From positions 43,487,180 to 43,544,526 of the forward strand of contig OX485808.1 of the NCBI GenBank assembly GCA_950295325.1: DNA of 57,347 bases, given 5' to 3'. The position numbers and the translations under genes are program-made. Shown here piece by piece: positions 44,109-55,961 of the stretch (the stretch's first letter is position 1; each line of letters begins with the position of its first letter). The DNA is from Polytrichum commune. Its lineage: Eukaryota; Streptophyta; Polytrichopsida; Polytrichales; Polytrichaceae. The notes under the pieces are model-generated. The model was not told where the DNA came from and searched no databases. It saw nothing but the letters and a program-made list of their open reading frames with translations.

Positions 44109-44608
44109 GGGCCACTTCACACCCGAGCCAAGTGCCGTGACCATGAAATTGTGGGAGCCCAAAAGAAAAGTGTCCAAAGGCCGTCCCAACACACCTCCAA
44201 ACTCGTGTAGTGTGGTCATGGATCCTCAAGTGTATTGTGAAGTCATGTGTGACCGGGCCCCTCAACCAAATGTTATTTCATGAATTTCTATTCATGCAGG
44301 TCCTCACACATGATGGAATAGAATAAATCAACGTTTGTGAGTATTTGGAATGCCATGGTGTCCCAGTTTTGTGTTGAGCCTACCTCCAAGAGGTGGTTTT
44401 TGAGAATAATCCAAGTGACCATGAAGCATGATCCATTTGATGTCATGTAGGAACCCATGTAGACTTTACATCCATCTTGCATTCACATACCATGTTGGTC
44501 CCTCAAGCGTAGTGTGAAGCGAACTTGGACCGGCGCCGCCTTTTCCACCAATGAGAGTGCTTGAAGTGTAATGGTCATGGGCTCTCAGCCTTGTGTGTGA
44601 AGGGGCCC
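44109..44608 (-). mobile_element. PIF/Harbinger-like element HB-A, copy 3
   Basis: A 500-bp element with left end GGGCCACTTCACAC and right end GTGTGAAGGGGCCC. TTA follows at 44609-44611; TTT precedes. It is co-oriented with copy 2, 0.75 kb away, and has its ORF at 44482-44288. Confidence 0.85.
44288..44482 (-). CDS. 64-codon ORF of HB-A copy 3
   Basis: Equal in length to the ORFs of copies 1 and 2, and intact. It is the most divergent of the three (for example MGSYMTSNG and IILKNHLLEVGSTQN). All three retain start, stop and frame despite clear divergence. Confidence 0.42.
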   Translation of the reverse strand: MQDGCKVYMGSYMTSNGSCFMVTWIILKNHLLEVGSTQNWDTMAFQILTNVDLFYSIMCEDLHE

Positions 44609-44614
44609 TTAAGC

Positions 44615-44970
44615 GGCTCGTTTTCTCTTAATCGGACCAACAAGCAATTTGATTGGTATATGTGGTTTGGTGATGATCAAAGAGCAAAACATTGTAAAGA
44701 TGCGTGTTTAAAAGAGATTGGACCTCATTTAATAACTACTCTACATTCACTAGTGAACACAATTGGGAGGACCTATGTATCTTGTTGAGAAATCAATAGA
44801 TATGCACTTACGATAACTGTAACTAAACCAAGGAAGGTCAAATTTTCAATCCAGTTTTTGCATTCATTTCATTGTAGATTTGCTAATGCAACACACGTTT
44901 TGTTGTGTAAATCTAATCGGTACAAGTTGGAGAACATGCAAAACAAACCAAATAACACCCACATACCTCA
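44615..44970 (+). repeat. Dispersed repeat family I, copy 1
   Basis: It matches 49105-49440 directly. Shared blocks include CTTAATCGGAC, AACATTGTAAAGAT, GAACACAATTGGGAGGACCT, AATTTTCAATCYAGTTTTT and AATAACACC. A short open stretch at 44561-44788 spans it but is not conserved in the other copy. Unclassified. Confidence 0.65.
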
Positions 44971-44987
44971 ATGCTCTCATTCAATAA

Positions 44988-45533
44988 AGTTGCTTGTAAA
45001 GTAAAGGAGAAGAAACCATGGGTTTAGGCCCAAACCTCAAGTTTTTAGTAACTAACACAAAGTCACCCAAGTTTTCTTAATCCTTCTTAAATTACTATAC
45101 ATAATGAGTGGTGTCGGGCTATTATCACTATATTCGTTAATTTGAGATTTTTTTGGCATTTTGAGACAATTACAAATATAAGAACATGGATAAAATCACA
45201 CGGATATTGGAGAATGTTGTAAGATGCAAATACTTTGTAATAATTAAAAAACGGTTTTCTAGCTTTGTCCTACTAGGATGGATGGACCAAGCTACGCTTG
45301 CATAGATTAATTTGGGACTTAGGACAGTGGGTCCCATGCGCATGCCCTATTCTAGATCTTAAAATTCTCTCAAAGTTTGATAGGCTAGAAGAGGAGGTCC
45401 CAAAAGTTTGATCCAACTTTCAAAATGGGCTCCATTGTACAACGAGCTAACAAGCTTTTGATAGAAAGTTTTGTCAAAGAAGGATCAAACCCACAATTTC
45501 ATTCTTCTTTGAGGGACTTTAAAAATATCTCTA
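44988..45533. mobile_element. TR-D copy 4 (with internal insertion)
   Basis: It opens with TTGTAAAGTAAAGGAG and GAAACCATGGGTTTAG. It resumes family landmarks (CTTAAAATTCTCTCAAAG-type, AATTTCATTCTTCTTTGAGG) after about 130 bp of foreign AT-rich sequence near 45.13-45.25 kb. Confidence 0.7.
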
Positions 45534-45539
45534 GTGCTC

Positions 45540-45612
45540 AGGGAGATTTTGGGCAAAATTAGTTGAGATCCAAGTGTTTTTGTGTCCAACCAATTCTTTA
45601 TAAATTCAAGGT
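45540..45612 (-). repeat. Repeat family H, partial copy
   Basis: GGGAGATTTTGGGC, then AGTTGAGATCCAAGTGTTT-type sequence, matches the end of the 48.6-kb copy. The middle is deleted, and a TR-D fragment abuts it on the right. Confidence 0.55.
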
Positions 45613-45765
45613 ATATTAGAGTTATTTGTAAAGTCCTTCAAAGATGGACAAAAGCGTGGGTTTCATCCTTCTTTGAGAAGACTTTCTATCTAGAGCTTAT
45701 TAGCTCATCACATATCAAAGCTTGGTTTGAAAGTTGGGTGAAAGTTTTAGGACTTCCTATTTCCA
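45613..45765. mobile_element. TR-D copy 5 (truncated, inverted relative to copy 4)
   Basis: It begins TTAGAGTTATTTGTAAAG and continues with the reverse complement of the TR-D right half (CTTCTTTGAGA, then TTAGCTCATC, then GAAAGTTGGGTGAAAG). Confidence 0.65.
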
Positions 45766-48599
45766 TGTTGCTCCCATGCTAAGGCAGATGAGCTTATAAG
45801 CAGCATGTTTATCAATATTTATCTATTTTATGCAGGTTTGTTAGCTCAAAAATTGATTTAACTGTAGATATGCAAAACTATGAAGAGTCTACAATTTTGT
45901 TTTATAAAAATAACACATTCATATGTGACCTACAAAATTTTGCAAAGGTCTTCTTAAGAAACGGGTGTCTTCACTATCCACTAGGGGGGGGTCCATCAAT
46001 GTTGATTGTTAGGTGAGAATTTGTAACAAAATCAACCTTTCTGAAGGTGAGAGTCTTCTAAGAAATCAAGAGGTGATGTTCCTCTTTTGTGGAACACCTA
46101 TGATATTGTATCGTTGAGTAGATAGATCCTAGATTTACCATTGTGGGTGCCCAAAATTGCTTTTCTTAAAGCTTTCTTACATCCTTCTTACATCGTTACT
46201 GAGACATGCCAAAGTTGTGCTATTTTGCACTTAATGTATGATAAGTTTTTGTCTCGGGGGGGGGGGGGTAGTCATTGGTTGGAGTAGCAATACACGTGCG
46301 AACAAATGATAGGGTATTTAAAAAACATGAGGGCAAAAAATTATAATTGGACTTAAGAGTAATATAGGGTATCAAAAATGGCATTGGACATCTTTAAAGT
46401 ACTATAGGGTATGAAATAATAGGTAATTTGGAATTATAAGTAAGGCAAGCCATTTTTCTATTAACCCAAAGTAGAAGTTTACATAATGATAGCATGTGAA
46501 AAAAAAATTTGAAAGTAATACCCCCCCTATAAAATAGTGGTTGTTCGCACCTATATCCTTAACTTTTTAACACACTGCCCCCCCCCCCGAGGTTTTTGTA
46601 AAATAAATAAATTGTACATAAATTTTTTAACAACAATGTTTTACTTAGTGACACCATTGAACTCACTTGTTGACATTATAGAGAACAAAAATAGGTGTTA
46701 GAATAAAAATAGGCTATAAATTCCAAGAAAGTTTATAAATTCTTGTAGAGGTGAAAATAAATAACTTGGGGATCTAAATGGTAGCCCTAGCTTCAAAAAA
46801 CTACTTCTAATTGATCCTACTTTCGCCGATCGAGGGACATAGTTCCATGCATATCCATTCCAAACATCACAATCTCATCAAGATTAATATCACGATTCCG
46901 TGCATACGCTTGGTGTTCGATTCATCTACAAGTTGCGGGAACTTGTTACTCCACTTCAAAGATTTTGGACCAGATTTTCAACTCCCTCTATCAAGATTTT
47001 TAACCCTAAAAAAACACCATCTCTCTCTCTCTAAAGAAAATTTAAAACCACCAATGTCTAGTTCCATTGTGGTTCTATTTGGACCAACATTTCCGAATAT
47101 GTGGTGACAAATGTCTACTTTGAAACAATTGTTTATAAATCAGTAATAATGAATTAATGAATCATTACTTATGAAATAAACAACTTGCTTGGAGATTAGA
47201 GGGCATTTTGGAGGAATTCATTGACATTATTTGTGTCTAAATTAAGAAAAGTTAGCACATCCAAAGATTGTTGTCGAATCTAATTAGAAGTAATCATTTT
47301 AAAGGAGGGGTCAACATACAATTCCCTATATGTTCTTATTCAACTTAAGAAGAAGAAAAGACATTTTCTAGAATATGCAGTCTCAAAAATGCTTGTAATA
47401 TATAAGCTACTCTTGAATAATTATGTTTCTTAAGAAAAGTTTAGTAGCTCCAACTCATGTTTGGGATTCAAAGTGCACAATATTCATATCAACATAGCTT
47501 TTGCCAATGAGATACAACGGGTGACCTTTGTATTGTGGGAAACATTCCAACCAACCCACCACTTCCTCCCTGGAACCAAACCAATTGGAGATTTTTTAGT
47601 TTTAGCTTTAATTTTTTTCCCCTTTTACTCCATCTCTAGTAAATCCCATCCCAAAATCCGTCATAAACAATTCACCACTTCCGTGGCTCATGATCCACTC
47701 TCCTCTCGCTAGTTATCTAGTCCTTCTCACATTGGGACCCTTAATGTATCCACACTTATGCCAATTGCACGACGAAAATAAATAAATAAATTGATCATTA
47801 ACAAACCTTTTCATTTTCCAGCTACTAGTAGCCACTTTGCTTCAATGAAGTGAATTGATTTGAGCGCACATGTTAGAAATTTTGGATTTTGGTCTTGTAA
47901 GGTGCCACCTCCACTCTTTGTGGATAAGAGGTGCTACCACCTCGCTTCACATGGGTGGAGTAATTAAGATCTGATTCCCCAAAATGAGCAATTAAACTTG
48001 ATACATGGATATGTTAGCGTTATCCTTGAATTCAACCGGAGTTTTGATAAGGAGTTGGTTGTTTTGCATTCAAAACTTCCATGTTCGGTAAGTTTTCGGT
48101 GCACGCTTGGAGTCAGTCAGTGTGGAGGTTTGAACAAAGAACATTGTACATTAGTTCCAGAGGGGGGGATCGGAGGGGGAGGGAGCAAACTTATTTCAAC
48201 ACTTCTTGACCAATATGCTAGATTGAATTTGACCCTCAATGAACCAATATAGAAAATACTCACGGGTACATGGGTAACATAGCCGTCTCGTGGTCCAAGA
48301 AATTGTGTAGAAAAATCCTTCAAAGCTTTTGTGACGGAAACTACGTTAGATAACGGTCACCAGGTGCACTTGCTGCTTGGCTAGGTACACCCAATGACCA
48401 TTGATCTAGTACAGCTTTAGAGATTCAACTACTTGGCAGTAAGCCCCGGGCACACAGAACTTCCGGCTGATCGATGCAGGCCTGCAGTGAGCAGTGTTGG
48501 GGATGGCCAAACTGCCAACAACCATCGCACAAGGAGTGCGATTGAGTGTCATCTCCTAGTTTGGCAACGACTACAACACTATGAGCCTGATGATCCAGC
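45766..48599. other. Intergenic region, no gene recognised
   Basis: It contains runs of 13 G (46256-46268) and 11 C (46578-46588), and short open frames without domains, including 46811-47107 and 47461-47712 on the + strand. No promoter or splice pattern supports a gene. Confidence 0.4.
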
Positions 48600-48822
48600 G
48601 ATCGGGGAGATTTTTGGGCATAATCGGTTGAGATTCTAGTGTTTCCAAACCTAACTGGTTACATGCATGTTGACATCCTCCGGTTTTCCTTTATTAAATT
48701 GAGGTATATTCCATAGATTCCTCTAGAATGATGGGTAATTTTCCTGCAGTCTCGAGCTTCAACCGGTTATTTCTCAAACTCAACCAGTTCGTTTGTAACT
48801 AACTGCCGGTTCTCTCCGATCA
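48600..48822 (-). repeat. Repeat family H, copy 3
   Basis: The reverse complement of the 37.54-kb copy. Its ends GATCGGGGAGA and GATCGGAGAGA (reversed) are imperfect inverted repeats, which suggests a small TIR element of unknown class. Confidence 0.7.
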
Positions 48823-51808
48823 TTGTGATGATCACATGTCTAGATTCACAAAACCCAACAAAAACGTCGAGAAATTATCTTGGGACTGCAGAGTGCAGTA
48901 CTGCCACCGCAGCATGCATACGGCCGGCTGGAGTTAATTAAAAGGACATACAGGGAGAATCTGCGTTTGCATTGCGGAAGCAGATCGGTGCTCTTGTTTC
49001 TGGTTCAAGAAGACAACATTCCCAGGCACACCGAGAACGTACGTCTCATGCTGCATTAATTCTCGCATACAAAGAAGGAGAAGTCAGGTTAATTTGCGGG
49101 TTTTCTTCTTAATCGGACACCTATATTTGATTGGTGTGTGGTTGAGTGAACATTGTAAAGATACATGTTTGAAAGAGATAGGAGTACATCTTTAGATTTG
49201 GTTAACTCTCCTCACTCAACATTGAACACAATTGGGAGGACCTATATAGTCTCTTAAGGAATCAACAAACATGCAACTATGACTAAATTAGGGGAGGTCC
49301 AATTTTCAATCTAGTTTTTTTTGTTGATGCATGCTTCATCATAGATTTTCAAATGCAACACAAATTTGAAAGATATAGATTTGATCAATAGAAGATGAAG
49401 AACAAGGAAAGTGAACTGAATAACACCTGCATACCTTTAAAGACGATTAAGTATCAAAGCACAGACTACATACCTGAGAATTTAGATCCACAGAGGTCGA
49501 TGATTGTCAATCTCTGCGGAAACAGATGAAGCAAGAGTCTGGGAGCACAACTTTCTCACAATCTTCATCCCTTACTTGTTCATGAACTTCGCCTCAGGGC
49601 ACAGCAATCAAGAATTCATGGATGTGGTTTATAATGCTTGCTATAGTAGGTCATGCCACCCTTAGAAATCCATATTGCACCCAAATTCCAATAATATTGT
49701 AATGACATGATATGCATGTAAATTGTAACGAGATACCATACCACATTCGTAGTGATATTTTATGGGCATTTTTAATCTAAAAAAAATTATGGTCTTAATC
49801 TTTAACACGCGGTGTTCTGCAGAGCCAGGGTAACACCAACAACACCCGGCTTTGGATATGACCTCATGTATAGTGTTCAAAGTTCACAAAACCATATTAC
49901 ATGATTTGTAGGGGGGAGGGGGCAACACTAAGAAAAGTAAAGACAAAATAAACATGACAAACATAACTTTGCAACAATACCAATGAATAAATTTAATAGC
50001 ATGGCAGATGAAAGACATGGAACTTATAGGGGGGCATGGATACGTAACAATCAATTATTTTCATAGCCAATACTTTCTTCAAATTTTCATCTCGCCTATG
50101 ATATTGTCAAAATTTATTATAAGCAATTTTGGCAATAAGAAATAAGACAATCCTTGGTGTCCTATCACATGATAATAACATGTACGCATCGATGAAATCT
50201 CATCCTATCAACAATTATGGTGAATCACATAGATTGTCATTTGAGGTTATAAAAGATATAGTTTTTTCGTGAGATTGCAAAAGTTGCGAGACACCAAAGA
50301 GGGCCTACGTAAAGATTGTAGTCTTTCTGTTCAAGTGATCACTTGGAAAGGGTGGCCTTCCTAATCGAAATGTAATTGTGGATCCAAAACTGAGGTCCAT
50401 TGAAGGGTCGCTGAAGCTTCAAAGATTGGTTTCTCAAACCGTGTGAAGTATTTTCTTGATTGAGGACCGCCAATATTTGACAGGAAATTGATGCCCAGCT
50501 AGCGCCGCTTCATATTATTGCGCCTCAGGTCCTAGTCCAAATTCGTTGAGTGCAAGATGAAGTGTTTTGAGCCATTGTTCCTAAGTCCCTGCTTGTTGCT
50601 TGTTGCTTGTGGTGGTGAAAGGGTTATACATTATTTGTATTTGTTAATTCGTTGAGACGATTTCTGAACTGATCCATCGGTCAACGATGTGTGTGGAGTT
50701 GGAAGTGCCTGCAATAGGACCACAAACCTTCACTACATCACCATCTTTCTTGTTAAAGGATTTGACATTGGGTAGGAAGCACGCGAGCAGTATTGAACAT
50801 TCCTTAATTTCCTGCTTTCACAGGTTTGTGGGTTATTTTGTTACTTCCTCTAAGTTTCCAATTCGTCTTGCTCTTGGTGTTCTTGCTGGCTCAAGTGCAG
50901 CCGAGGAAGACACGGAGGGTCGTGCAACGAAGTGTTGAAGAGTAGGTCATCTTGTGTTCCTGTGCAGGAATATTTAGACACCTGTGATGCGGGATGAAGC
51001 AAGTTGTTTATTATTAACCTTGCCACAGCGAAAGAGCTTTGAAGGAATTGAACCATCAATCTAAATTGATAGAATGGCACCATCCTCTTGGAAAAAGCCT
51101 TTATACAAATTCGAAATGACAAACTTTTGATTGAAGTTGTACTTTTGCACCTACTTCTGGTAAGTCTTTCATCGAAATGATGAATGCATCTTCTCTTTCT
51201 GCACATAATTAAGTGCTTGAACTGGATCACCTTTCACATGAAACCTGCTTTCATTGCGATATGCCAATGCAAGTTTGAAGGGTAGTTCATCAGGAAAGAT
51301 TGCTCTGTGCGCTTCTGTCGTAAAACATCGACAGATGACAGCAATGTCAAGAACTCCTACAAATTAAGTTCTCATATCTTCAATAACCTACGCTTTTGAT
51401 ACGTATTGAATCAGGCTTACAACTACAATTGAATTAGAGATCCTGTGTACAAACCTTCAGGCTAGGGAGATATGTGTAAATCTGCAATGCTTTTTGGAGT
51501 TGCCAAAATTTCTCTATGCTAGTTTAATTCAAGAATTTCCTGCAATCTCTATAGACAGACATCTAGCTTTTCAGAAATGGAAAACCCTCGCCCATAAGTG
51601 ACAAGATGCATGAAAAGATGTCCTGGAGTCCTTGCCACTAAGGTGGAGGGTGCTTAAAACCAACACTTTGAGCTATTGCACACACATATGGCTATGGGGT
51701 TGATATAAAACATATACATTCATATTAGCCTTTGGGCTAAACATAGGTATGAAATAAATAAAAATTAAGCCTCAATTGAATGTTTGATGAATATTCAAAG
51801 GTAGAAGC
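48823..51808. other. Intergenic region, no gene recognised
   Basis: It includes family I copy 2 and a segment near 50.67-50.72 kb resembling 20.19-20.25 kb. Short open frames at 50687-50938 (+) and 51230-50850 (-) overlap each other and have no recognised domain. Confidence 0.4.
49105..49440 (+). repeat. Dispersed repeat family I, copy 2
   Basis: A direct repeat of 44615-44970, 4.5 kb away, with the same ordered blocks and small indels. It has no coding capacity. Confidence 0.65.
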
Positions 51809-52035
51809 ACTATACTGTTTATGGTGTATAGTGTCACTTAGTATTCAGAGCTCCGCATTTCTATAACATTTTATTGTTAGTGTAATTTTTTACCAAGTAA
51901 AAATGTTAATGTTCTATAGTGACCAAGCAAGCAATTTGATCATTGTTGGTTTTAAAAAAAGGAAATATATAATAAAATATAATAGCACAATGTAACTCCG
52001 AATAGTAAGTGACATCAAGTACCATAAATGGTGTA
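51809..52035. mobile_element. TR-E element, short copy
   Basis: A 227-bp foldback with ends CACTATACTGTTTATGGTGT and, reversed, CTACACCATTTATGGTACTT. The interior TTTTTACCAAGTAAAAATGT and TTAATGTTCTA match the 15.04-15.25 kb copy. Confidence 0.75.
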
Positions 52036-52656
52036 GCTTCTTTAAACCGATCCTAGGCCTTGCGTATGACAACCTTGCATATAATGAGGACCCCCACCTT
52101 CATTTCCTAGAACCAACACAACATATGTGGGTACAAAACCCAAAGCTAGATCAAAGCCTAGCATGGCCATCTCCATGCTCCCACATGTTGTAGGACCGTC
52201 CCTTTGCATCCTGGGTACCAACCCCCTTGTTGACCATAACCGACCCGCATTGGCTTTGTGGGCCTACCTGATTGGGTTTGTGGGCTTGAACCACCCCCCC
52301 CCCCCCCGCGCCCCCCTGGTTGCATCAATAGAATGGCTAGATTAGGCATTGACAAGCCACCCTAAACCCATCTTGAACCAATCCGAGATATAGTGAAGCT
52401 TGTTATCTACACTATTTGGAGGTAGTGGAGGCCAAGATGTGGTGCCACCACTAATGGCACCTAAACCCGCCACTCCGTGGGCCCGGGCACTCTTTTTTCA
52501 TGCGACATGGTTCAAATAGTAGAGTGTGGGTGATTGGGAGACATTTGTAGATGTTGCTTTTGGGTGGGGTGTTGATTTTAGCACCCTCTACCTTGTTTAC
52601 CTTCATAAGCCGCATTGGCAACAACCTTTAGTTCCTCAGCTCTTTCTACATCAGAA

Positions 52657-54165
52657 GTAGATCGTTTATGGTATTTAGCATTGCATACACTATTTGCAAA
52701 GGGCTTAAAGTAAATGCATAGAGTTCTCAAAGTGTCACGTTACTAATTGCGAATATGACACTATTCATCAACATAACTAACTTTTTGGAGTGAATTTGTT
52801 TTAGATTGTGACATTTAGCATAGAACATTGGGATATTTGAACGATAATTTTGTGTTACAGTATGCAAGGAGGAAGATCTTATGGTGTATACAAATGGCAA
52901 GTGTCATGTGTTTGTTTTTATTTTTTTTCAAACACCGGAGGCGTGTGACCACCTGGATCCATTAACGATTGGGGTACTACTTTTGGGACAAAGGAACCAA
53001 GGACTATGTCGCATTGAATCTCGACGTTTTATTATGATTTACTATTATTTAATTAATGGGTTTTAAATAGATAAGTAGGTAGTTCATAAGACTTATCAAG
53101 AAATATCTTATTTATTATCAAATTATAACCAATAATAAATCAATCCTTTATGAAATGAGTAGATAGGTCATAGGACTTGTGTGGGCCACATCAATAGCAA
53201 TTCCATTATTGAAGTGTACATCGGAGGTGAATTATTTCTTGTTTTCCATCCTAGTCCCTTGGTGTAAGTGTCATGTGTCCATACATGTATTTTATTATGT
53301 CCAATTCTATCTCTAAACATCATTTTTTCATGTAGCCATATTATTGTGTAATGTGGCCAATGTTTGATGTCATACGCAAAGTTATACAATTGGTATGCAG
53401 TATATCTTTAATTCTATTGGTACACAATTGAATGATAAGTGTGAAGAAGAAAATTAGGATCATTTCAATTAATTTTTGTTGTCCTTTTCATCCCTTAATC
53501 CTAAGGTCAACAATTCCGACAACAACTGTAGATAACATGTAAGGAATCAAAATGATATCTTAGATAACCCTAATCCTTGTAAATTAACTTTGTCGTTGTA
53601 TTGATTATGGAATATTAAATGTATGTATGATCCAAAATATGCTCCACAATACAAATCTAAGCACACTAATAATGTAAAGTTATCTACTTTAGTCCGTTTT
53701 CCGTTAGATACTCATTTTTGGCACCCCCCTCGTGAATGGCCCTACCTAGCTAGTTTTCCATCAAGTAGAGAGGAGATTACACCGCCCGGAACTAAACCAC
53801 CAGTCACTACATTTGGTTATGGCCACCTCTTCACTATCATTTGGCAATATATGATCGTCTCAAACCAAATATGTTTACATTTTAGTATGCGAGAGGAAGA
53901 CATTCTTGACCATACTAATGCCAAGTGTCAGTTGTGTACACTTTAGTCAACTTGGAGATCAATGTGTAGCATAGGTATACACCTCATAACACTATTGAAC
54001 ATACTCGTGCCAAAATATTTAGGTAAGCGCACTTGAGCACCATGTGTCATGAGGTGACCCTAACTGTAAAGTTGTTGATCATTAGTATAATATCCTAGCA
54101 TACACCTCAAAATAAGGTAAGTGACACTCTTACACATGTCACACTAAACATCATGGTCAATACAG
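52657..54165. mobile_element. TR-E element, long copy, reverse orientation, with insertion
   Basis: The outer blocks 52657-52920 and 53877-54165 match 18998-19470 in reverse. About 955 bp lies between them that the other copy lacks. That inserted block has an A-rich end on the - strand, short AAACA repeats at the junctions, and a SINE-like stretch at 53727-53820. A run of 14 C lies outside, at 52294-52307. Confidence 0.6.
53727..53820 (-). mobile_element. Probable second SINE copy
   Basis: On the - strand it reads GGTTTAGTTCC (a weak B box), then TAATCTCCTCTCTACTTGAT and GGAAAACTAGCTAGGTAGG. It closely parallels the body of the SINE at 19485-19630. The ends are not clear. Confidence 0.5.
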
Positions 54166-54172
54166 TATTGCC

Positions 54173-54213
54173 ATTCATGGCTATGGCAATATAGTATTGC
54201 CATAGCCATGAAT
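54173..54213. repeat. Perfect 19-bp palindrome
   Basis: The arms ATTCATGGCTATGGCAATA (54173-54191) and its exact reverse complement (54195-54213) are separated by TAG. It lies at the outer edge of the TR-E long copy and is not seen in the other copy. Confidence 0.9.
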
Positions 54214-55061
54214 ATAAAAAAATAACATTAAAATAACACATTAAAATAACAAAAAATCCTTACAATATAGATACAATCAACGCGTAGGGTCAAGTTATTT
54301 TTCGGTAAAAGTAAAATTAACGCCACATGAAGCACAACCACATGTTCAACTGTGCCTCTACCGGTACCCTACAAGCCTTGAATTAACAACATTATGCACA
54401 AGATAAGGCAGAGTTTGGAACCAAAAAAACCCTCCAATAGACTGTCTGACAAAGTTCAGGAGAAACTTGTTCAAGTAGTTATTGGCGGCATACATTAAGT
54501 TCGCCCATACGAACTATGCGGGGTGTCAGATCCGGGCGGGGGCAGCCTCCAGGGACATTTCTGAAGCCAACCGAAAACTGCTGCCCGCCCCGCCCAACTT
54601 CGAAAAAATTATTGCCCTTGCATTCTTGAAGGCCGCTTGACTACAAATCCCATATTGAGTGCACTTCGCTTTCAAGGTCTAAAATCCAATATATATATAT
54701 GTGCACTTCCAATTTGCAAATAAGCAATTCATTGGGATTTCATTCTGGAAATGAAACCATCAATGAAGCATGTCATTAACTTGGAGGTCAAATAAAATTA
54801 CAAAATCCTCATTAACATTGAGGTTATAATTTTTATGACTTGACATTTGAAATTGTCTTTGTCATTCTAAAATGACACTTAAATTTAGTGTGCTGATTTA
54901 GTATGTATATTTTATAATATTTTAGAAACGCCGCCTACTTTCACAAGTATTCATACACATTCAAACCAATTAAGTGTGATTTACGAAATCTTGACCAGCC
55001 GTAGTGTAACCACCTAGAGGAGAAGTGTATTGGACAACTTTACCAAGAGCATAAATATTGT

Positions 55062-55643
55062 ACATCTATATTATGTACATCTAAAATACATTCATTTTCA
55101 CTTGGCAAACTACTTGGGAACTTCACTTATTGTTGGGAGCTTACTGGTAATTAGGGTTAATAGTGTAGAATGGACATGGTTAGGGTGAGAGTGGCCTCCT
55201 GCCTAGTATATTGCCTTGTGCACGGGTGATATAGTATCACCAATATCTTGATGCTAAACGTCATGCATCATTGTTGTTTAGTTTCTTGTTAGAGAACTCT
55301 TTATATTTTGGTGCTAATGAAATTTTTAGTTTCCAAAAGTTAGATGGAAATTTAGAAAAGATGACAATTGCTAACTTGGGTAGGCAACACCAAAGATCTT
55401 TGGACTCTTATTTTAAGAGTTTCTGAGAACATTTGTATTTGTTTGGAGTTATAAGTTATTATTTCATACCATCTATATTGCTCAAACTCATTGTATATAT
55501 ATTTTAAGCTCATATTACTTATGTTTTTGTATTCTCTCAATAATATGACAACTTTACGTCATTTGTCATATTAATGAGAAGACAACACCTCACTAATACG
55601 ACTTTTTTTTGTATTTCCCAAAAATGTCATACTAAAGAGGAAG
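55062..55643. mobile_element. TR-G, copy 2 (inverted)
   Basis: The reverse complement of 22231-22815 with small indels. The end near 55643 is the TAGTATGACA-type terminus, and the other terminus is lost or diverged. The two copies face each other 32 kb apart. Confidence 0.75.
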
Positions 55644-55961
55644 AACAATAATGCAAAGATTTATCTAAGGAAGAAATATTTTATTCAAGTTGGAGTTCTC
55701 CAGAGGCCAAGTTTCTTGTCCGAGGCTTTGAGGTTGCCCAAGAAACTTGACCTCCGAAGAACTCCCCTTCGAAAAAGTGTCACCATGTTAGCAACCATGT
55801 CATTTTTTTCATCCATGTACAAAGTCCTACACCAAAGGACTCTTGGCCATAACGTAAACCACCACCAGACAAGAGTGTCACTCTCGGCCAATCAAATTGC
55901 AGAACTCCCCTAGAATTCATGACCGGTGGACTTCTCCACCATAGTATAAAGTGGCCCTTAG

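Noticed and set aside
50687-51230. Two opposing open frames near 50.7-51.2 kb as a gene
   Set aside because: They overlap on opposite strands, have no domain, and part of the region resembles a dispersed repeat near 20.2 kb.
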